Assembly: GCA_010015675.1 (NCBI GenBank)
Contig: ML977035.1
Location: forward strand, 159,935 to 223,934
Direction: 5' to 3'
Origin: Byssothecium circinans
Taxonomy: Eukaryota; Ascomycota; Dothideomycetes; Pleosporales; Massarinaceae
Length of the DNA: 64,000 nt
This document shows, piece after piece, positions 58,190 through 64,000 of the stretch. How positions within the stretch are numbered: the first letter of the stretch is position 1; each line of letters starts with the position of its first letter. A program made the position numbers and the translations under genes. Below the pieces are notes generated by a model. It was not told where the DNA came from, searched no databases, and worked only from the letters and a program-made list of their open reading frames with translations.

Positions 58190-58796
58190 TCTCGCCTCCA
58201 CAAAGACAACGGCAGGTTCCGGTACTGTCCTTTCCCCTCCATTCTCAGCTCCACCGAACCTTTCTCCCCTCTCAACCAAACCACGCCCCCTCCACCACGC
58301 TACAAACCCACCACCCAGCTAGACCAAGCAACACTCGCGCTCCCCATGAACCCATCAAGCTCAACTTAAAACAAGACACCGCAATTAACAAAAAAGGCAG
58401 AATATACATTTTATACATTTCCTCCTCCCGCATACCTAACAGACAGACTAGTTTCCCCGACTTTCCCTCCATGCATTGCCCACCCCACAAACATATGCGA
58501 TTTCCTCGCTCAGTCAGGGTCCTTAAAACCGCCTCCATCGCTCACAGAACAAGAGCAGAACGAAAGAAAAAGGGAAGAAAAACACACACACACAATCGCC
58601 GATTCGATCAAACATGACATCCCATCCCACCGCTCCGCATCCTCGTCTCGAATACATAGGAAAAGAAAAAAAGGCGTAAGCCACCGTGAAAGCATCGATT
58701 CATTCATCAACCATCCTCAGTCCCAGCCCCGGGCTCATGCCCGCCTCATCTCATCTCATCTCATCTCGTCATATCCATCCCATCCATCATAAACGC
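58190..58796. other. Intergenic, 3' side of the kinase gene
   Basis: Contains CA repeats (about 58580-58595) and a CATCT microsatellite (about 58746-58770). No gene seen. Confidence 0.5.
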
Positions 58797-61188
58797 TCAA
58801 TCATCAGCCGGTTCAACCCTAACAAGCACCTCCTCCAAAAACCCCTCCAAAAACCCCGCAACATCGCCCCCCATCCCCACCTCGCCCTTCTCATCCCACC
58901 GATCCAGCTCCTTAAAGCCCTCCGCCAGTTCCGCCACTATCCTCTTGACCTGCTCATGGCACTCCTGGCGCTGCTTCCTGCGCTCGAGACAGCCCTGTGG
59001 GTCGCGTATAGCTTGGGAGTTTTCTTGCTTGTTACGGAGATTGACGTGGTATGAACGACGGCTTAGCGCGGCTTCGAGGGCAGGGACGACGACGCCGGTG
59101 AGGGCGGTGATTTCGCCGTATTGGGTTGGCGAGCCGGGCGTGTTGGGATGGGGTGAGGCTTTGGGACGACCGAAGGACCCGCGGCCCATTGGGGATGGTC
59201 TGGCCGCGTTGGGTTGTAGCGATGGTGTGCTTGGGGTTTGTTGCCCACGTTTGCTCCAGTCGTTATTAAGAGGACCGCCGAAGGGATCATTGGATGAGGA
59301 GGAGTCGGGTCGCTTTCCGGATGTCGGGTTGAAGGTTGGGAGCGGTTGTTGTGTGGAAGGTAAAGACGGAAGTGGTTGCTGTCCAGCCAGCGGCGGTAGA
59401 GGTTTCTGCGCTTGGGTTGTTTGCTGTGCCTGCATCTGCTGATGGCTCTGGATTTTGACTGGACTCTGGAGAGCATTTGGCTGGTTTGTGAGGGGTGCGC
59501 TGCTGTCTGATGCATTAGCAGTAGGTCCTCGGTACGGAGGGATCTCTGGAATTGTCATGGGAAGGACAGACGCTCGTGTTGGCGTGGGATTACGCTGTGG
59601 CGTCGTCACCTCCAAGCCTTCCATGTCTTCTGCGATTGAACGCTGGATATAGTCGTCATAATCGCGGGCGAGAGGCGTCTGCCTTCGAGGTTGTTGGGGC
59701 TGCTTCGTAGGCGTGACCAACCCTCGGTTAGCTGGATGCGGCGAGAAGACTGCGGGTACTGGAGACTTTCGCACTGGTTCTTGAGGTGGTGGGGCTAATG
59801 GTGGAATGGATCTCTTCTCTGGTGAGGCTGGTAGAGGTATCCTCGCGGCGGTCTTTAATGCGCTTGCTGGTGAGTTGGGGATGTCGAGCTTCGCTAACCG
59901 CTTTGTCGGTGAAGAAGGTGGACTCATAACTCGTACTGTCTCATCTGCTCCCAGGTCGTTCTCGTCTCCGGCGCCAGCGCGTTGGCTCTGAACAGGTTTT
60001 CGCTGGGGAGATGCGTTGCGTGCATTGGCACCAGCGTCATTCATGGGCCTCAAGACTGGACCTCGTTGGGCATTCAAGGGCCGGATGGTACCAAAGTCCC
60101 ACAGCTCCTCGTTTGCAGGCTCCTTCTTCTTCTGTGGTGTAGCTTCATCGGATGAGTCGTCTTGCTTCGGATGCCTCAACTGCCATTCTTGGTACCTCAC
60201 GATCAACTCCTGTAGTCGCGCAGGCTTCCCAGCTTTCCGGATGAAGTCGGTTTGGAGAAGCTGTTTCGCCGATGGCCGTTGCCGTGGGTCTTTCTGCAGA
60301 CACAGCTCCACAAATTCCTTGAACTGTCGCGAAAAGTTACCAGAAAGCTGTGGTGATGGGTTCTTGGGTATTAAAAAGAGGACTTTCATGGGGTGGATGT
60401 CTGCGTATGGAGGCTCGCCGTGTGCGAGCTCCAACGCAGTGATGCCGAGGGACCAGATGTCCGCCTTGTGATCGTAGCCAGACTGCTTGATGACTTCGGG
60501 AGCCATCCAGAACGGGGTCCCAACAAACGTGTTCTTCTTCGTCATTGTCGCTGATAGCTGACCGGAGACACCAAAATCAGCGAGCTTGACCTGGCCGTTC
60601 GCGCTGACAAGAATGTTTGCAGCTGCCTCGCAGTTAGCATTTTCCATTCCTCACTTTTAGTATCTGACCCACCCTTTATGTCCCGGTGTAGCTTGTGGTC
60701 GTCGTGCAGGTAGGTCAAGCCCATGAGCAGCTCCTTGAGCATGACCGCAATCTCAGTCTCTCCGATCGGCCCAGGCTTCATTAAATCCGCGCAGCTGCCT
60801 CCCGAACAGAATTCCATGACGATCCATAGGTCCGTGCCGTGTAGATATGAGCCGTAGTATTTCGTGACGTATGGCGAGTTCATGCCCGAGAGGATGGCAA
60901 TCTCGGTGATGATATCGTCGACCTCGTCCTCGGCATTCTCGACGTCGATGACCTTGATCGCGACGAGCTGGCCGGTCCGCCTGTCAATGCTGTAGACTGT
61001 CAGCCGTGTTTTCGTCCCATGAGATCAAAAAATATACCCTTTGTACACTTTCCCGAAGCTGCCACCGCCTGCATTCTCCCGTCAGTATCCTCCACACATT
61101 GTCCAGACGGGATCCTACCTATGCATTGCTGCTTGGTGTACAGCGTTGTAGGGTCCACCGATCCGCTGAATCCGAGTCCCTCCGCCAT
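58797..61188 (-). CDS. Ste20-family serine/threonine kinase, germinal centre kinase III type
   Basis: Cytoplasmic kinase of the Sid1/Nak1/Mst group, which acts in septation or polarity networks. Exons: 61188-61119, 61068-61038 (31-nt micro-exon carrying the Gly loop), 60989-60673, 60622-58797; introns of 50, 48 and 50 nt; product 747 aa. Catalytic marks: [66 protein letters not shown]. The kinase domain ends near residue 270 ([20 protein letters not shown]), followed by [17 protein letters not shown], a Pro/Gln-rich linker of some 350 residues, and a conserved-looking C-terminal helix ([20 protein letters not shown]). The start was chosen at [20 protein letters not shown], the first ATG after a GTG-led extension. 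Which of the fungal GCK-III paralogues this is cannot be settled by eye. Confidence 0.93.
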
Positions 61189-62467
61189 TGCGCCAGAGCT
61201 CACAGCCAGACGTGCAATGCGGGGTGGTGATAGTGATGCGCGGCGGTCGTTCGGCGGAGTTGAGATGGTAGCGATGTGCAGCTATGCAGGCGCACGATAA
61301 GCGCAGAATTCGCGGGGACGATGTCTTAGTTAAGCGCAGGGAGAGGAGTGCTCTCTTGTGCGCGGGTTTAAGTCGTGAATGCGCGTAGGGTGAGGGTTTG
61401 GAGAAGGCGGCAGTCGAGGTGGTGAGTGCTGCTGCTTTGCGGAATTAGCGGTCAAACGCAGTTGCATTCCAGCCATGCCCTACCTTTCCTTTCCCTTCCT
61501 TTCACTCTCTACAATACTCTTTTTTTCGCCAATGGACGCGTTCGGCGCAGAAGGATAATTTGTTGGCGGGGGTGTCGCCAGTGTTGTCGTAAACAAAGAT
61601 CGCGGGAGCAACCGTCGTCGCTTGCATTCGCTATGCCAGCTCAGCCGCGGCCACTCGCCCGAGGAGTGTTCGGGATGGTATGGAGGGACAGGGCAGACGC
61701 CTGGTTATGTCTGTATATGTGTAAATTGCCAGCTTGGACACGGCCTGTTTACTCTCCGTTGTCATCGATGGTTGGCCTGTGGCATGCCACCAGCGCGTCG
61801 ACGAGGAGCAGGGGTATTTCGCGGGGTTCCCGGACAACCGCCGCGTCTCGGCCCCATATCAGAAAGCGAGGTGGAAAATGGGCCTTCATAAATGCGTTTT
61901 GCGCGGGCATCGTCCAATACTTCATGTTGTACGGAGAAGATGCTCCGGGCGGTTGTGTGGTGGAGGGGTAGCTGTTTCGATTTGGTGAATACTGGACGAA
62001 CGATTCGCTGGCATTGAATAGCTTATCAAGACTCTGCGAAAGACCGGTAGACAATCGTCATGCGTACTCTTATACTCAAACTGTATCATCAATATCTCAT
62101 CTCCTATATGTAGAAAGCGGACAGTAATGCACATTCAACATCTAGACAACATGTCTCTCGGAAATGTAAACTTGAAGAACACTTCGTACGGAGCGCCCGT
62201 TTTGTAAATGCCTATCTTTGAAGCAAAGTATTAAGCTAAGAGCTTATTCCTGAAGCATAATACCGCACTATGTCGTTTAAGATAAAGTGCATTGCTGGTT
62301 CTCTTTTTCAAGAATCTGCTACCGAGAAAACATAGCATTCACCACGACTAAAGACAGTCTAGTCCGAATATGTAACTAGCGCAGCCTGATCAAGCGAAGG
62401 CGCCCACTGGTCTACAATTCTACATCCCTCGCCCAAACACCAAAAACACTCGACGACGCAAGCAAAG
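61189..62467. other. Divergent promoter region, no gene seen
   Basis: Located between the kinase (-) and the unknown gene (+). Open frames are present at about 61.4-62.0 kb, but none shows conserved motifs or splice-consistent extension. Confidence 0.5.
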
Positions 62468-63319
62468 ATGGCTTCCCGCGATTCCTCCTCACAGAGCCCT
62501 CTCCTCAAGCTTGCCGTCGAAACCCGCTGCCAGATCTACGACTACGTCGTACAATCCAACCCTTCCAACATCTCCGAGAAGAAATTCAACGCCGCGTTGA
62601 ATCAGCAATGGGGATTCACCTCGATCCACCCCGAAGCATGGCACCACGGCCTCCGCCTGGTCAACCACCAGATCCATGACGAATTCGACCACTATCTCTC
62701 GATGATACTGGCGGCCAAGGGACTGGAGTACGAGTTCGACATCACCGCCGCCCCTCCCGCCACAGAAGATGGCGAAGACGAATCCCTCCTCAGCATGACG
62801 TGGTCGCGCCTCCCCGCCGTCCGAACCCGCGTTCAGAAAATCACCATCAACGCCAATTTGGGCCTACACAAGCACCACGACACCGAAGAAACCATCCTCC
62901 ACCAACTCGAACAGCACGTCGCAGAACTGCTCCACCATCTAAGGACAACCCTGCAGACCCGCCTCGGCCTCCAAGGCCACACCCTCGAAGTCGACGAACT
63001 TCTGATCCGTCTTCGCCGCCCGCTGCCTTCGGAGAGGGAAGTGATGCCGCTGTACAAGAGCTCACTTCAGGACCCCGAGCACCCCGAGCTGTCTACCTTG
63101 GGCCGCCAGATCCCGTACGCGAGGCTAATCACCGAGCTACAAGAAGACTTCTTCGCCTTCCCTCTCGCGTCGTATACCGAGCCGACGAACCTCCCGAGGA
63201 ACTTTCCTCGGGTGGGAGAACTGAAGCTGGAGTTGCGGGATGAGGTTTGGGCGGAGCATGGTTTCTTGGCCGAGCCCGACGAGACTGGCTTCCGGCTTCC
63301 TGTTGGTTTCGAGGAGTGA
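62468..63319 (+). CDS. Unknown 283-aa fungal protein (2EXR/DUF7730-like N-terminus)
   Basis: Intact and intronless. The N-terminal LLKLAVETRCQIYDYVVQSN resembles the LPxEVRxxIYxY pattern of the very large fungal 2EXR/DUF7730 families (F-box-like helices, function unknown). It is followed by GLRLVNHQIHDEFDHYLSMI, which fits the 'lRlVNrQiyaE' step of the same families. The middle holds a helical segment (HQLEQHVAELLHHLRTTLQT), and the end is a beta-rich RVGELKLELRDEVWAEHGFL. No signal peptide or membrane segment. The ATG follows CAAAG with a clean short leader. Family assignment is from remembered sequence patterns and is moderate. Confidence 0.75.
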   Translation: MASRDSSSQSPLLKLAVETRCQIYDYVVQSNPSNISEKKFNAALNQQWGFTSIHPEAWHHGLRLVNHQIHDEFDHYLSMILAAKGLEYEFDITAAPPATEDGEDESLLSMTWSRLPAVRTRVQKITINANLGLHKHHDTEETILHQLEQHVAELLHHLRTTLQTRLGLQGHTLEVDELLIRLRRPLPSEREVMPLYKSSLQDPEHPELSTLGRQIPYARLITELQEDFFAFPLASYTEPTNLPRNFPRVGELKLELRDEVWAEHGFLAEPDETGFRLPVGFEE

Positions 63320-64000
63320 GGGTGGAGGGGAAGGTTGGAAGGGGGTTGTGTGGGGCGGTGGGGTTTGTTTTCGTGCTCTCTGTAGACAGACAGAATTGTA
63401 ATCCCCTTCTTTGTTTCTTCCTTTACTGAAAACTGAACCATGCTAGTGAAGTTTACCATGATAGTTGGTGCCTAAACGTGACATTGTCGCCATAACATCT
63501 GCCACTGGTACTAAAGATTAGTGTTGAGGAAATCATCCAGCACGTTGAAAACATATTTGATGTAGTGAGAAGCAACCACACGCACGAAGATATATACCAT
63601 CAAACCTTTGCACTGCATTCTCTAGCCCGGACAAGCTGTCCTTCGCCATGACGTTGAGTACATGAGGCGAAGTGTATGAGGCGAAGTGCATACCAAGTAG
63701 GCCAGTCACGTAGCTGGCCATTCACGGGCACTACATGCGCAATGCTCGGGAGCGCAACGCTTATAATTCATCAACATTAATAAATAACCTATTATCTCCT
63801 CACGTAGATATTGAACTCCCGATCTTTCCCACTTTTCCTAGCACGGAAGGAGACTTTAAGGTATTTAATCATGGGAAAGTCAATGAGGCTGAAGTCTGCC
63901 TGCATGATGGCAATGCGACGTTAATGTTTGCCTTTTGCACTGCAATCTCTAGCCCGCACGGGACGCTTAAACAGGCTCAAAACCCTGTGCCTTACAGTAG
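63320..64000. other. Terminal intergenic stretch with inverted motif copies
   Basis: No gene seen. A weak plus copy of the recurring motif lies near 63510 (ACTAAAGATTAGTG) and two inverted copies at 63606-63630 and 63935-63961. Confidence 0.55.
63606..63961 (-). repeat. Two inverted copies of the recurring motif
   Basis: The plus strand reads TTTGCACTGCATTCTCTAGC then CCGG (63606-63630), and TTTGCACTGCAATCTCTAGC then CCGC (about 63935-63961). Both are reverse complements of a GGGCTAGAGATTGCAGTGCA variant. They share the G-for-A change seen at 46420, suggesting a subfamily. Confidence 0.8.

Larger units (their letters stand above)
52011..58190 (+). repeat. Motif cluster III: cassette array with palindrome, CCAAT box and terminal motif, split by a hAT element
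   Basis: Motif copies begin at about 52011, 52347, 52535, 52750, 52968, 53158, 53321, 53686, 53911, 54242, 54461, 54579, 54713 (this copy interrupted, resuming at 57815), 57929, 58046 and 58161. All are plus orientation, mostly 115-220 bp apart. A second conserved block precedes many of them: TGACCGGTCACCACGTC, a short variable segment, then TTTCCATCCAATCAT. Clear copies are at about 52283, 52852, 53762, 53838, 54021, 54176, 54404 and 57856, with decayed ones at about 52472, 53046 and 53215. TGACCGGTCA is a perfect 10-bp palindrome. Filler between blocks is largely unrelated from unit to unit, unlike an ordinary satellite. Confidence 0.88.

Noticed and set aside
42558..58200. Peptide LKIAVK appearing in many short open frames
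   Set aside because: It is simply the translation of the recurring DNA motif in one frame. The surrounding peptides are unrelated and the frames are short, so a shared protein is not supported.

Overview
This window comes from a filamentous ascomycete (Pezizomycotina, most likely a Dothideomycete; the class is inference). Genes are spaced 0.2 to several kb apart on both strands. Most introns are 44-120 nt with GT..AG ends and CTAAC/CTGAC-type branch sites. The proteins belong to fungal families: Zn2Cys6 regulator, trehalose synthase subunit, Pam17, sphingolipid C9-methyltransferase, eisosome protein, GCK-III kinase.

Layout. 1-2793 (-): 5' portion of a Q/M-rich conserved protein, cut by the window edge. 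4344-10186 (+): a class I methyltransferase whose last exon is separated from the rest by a 4.2-kb intron or insertion. 10.2-14.9 kb: gene-free, with a diverged ~150-bp satellite and homopolymer tracts. 14956-17861 (-): Tps3/Tsl1-like trehalose synthase subunit. 19585-20136 (+): DUF7704-like membrane protein. 21467-22278 (+): unknown protein. 23490-26142 (+): Zn2Cys6 regulator. 27742-28534 (+): PAM17. 29278-29774 (+): doubtful small gene. 31020-32692 (-): sphingolipid C9-methyltransferase. 32900-34003 (-): protein phosphatase. 34779-37395 (+): eisosome protein 1. 38526-41246 (+): 906-aa unknown protein. 43002-44699 (-): secreted TAP-like hydrolase. 46643-48507 (-): broken MFS transporter. 49610-51041 (+): broken glycerate kinase. 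54728-57814: a hAT transposon. 58797-61188 (-): GCK-III kinase. 62468-63319 (+): unknown protein.

The left two thirds are mostly intact cellular genes. The right third (about 42-58 kb) is a decaying repeat-rich compartment. It carries a short motif, core GGGCTAAAGATTGCAGTGAA, about 29 times in three clusters plus isolated copies. The motif sits at the right end of several unrelated sequence 'cassettes'. One cassette type also has a TGACCGGTCA palindrome and a CCAATCAT box. The hAT element is inserted inside one copy of the motif: its exact 8-bp target duplication, CTAAAGAT, is part of the motif. The hAT transposase frame has 23 internal stops but no frame-changing indel over 848 codons, which points to RIP-type mutation. 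The motif array is the best candidate here for something undescribed.

All exon models were read by eye. Spliced coding lengths were checked to be multiples of three and coordinates were counted by hand, so small errors are possible. No database search was run.
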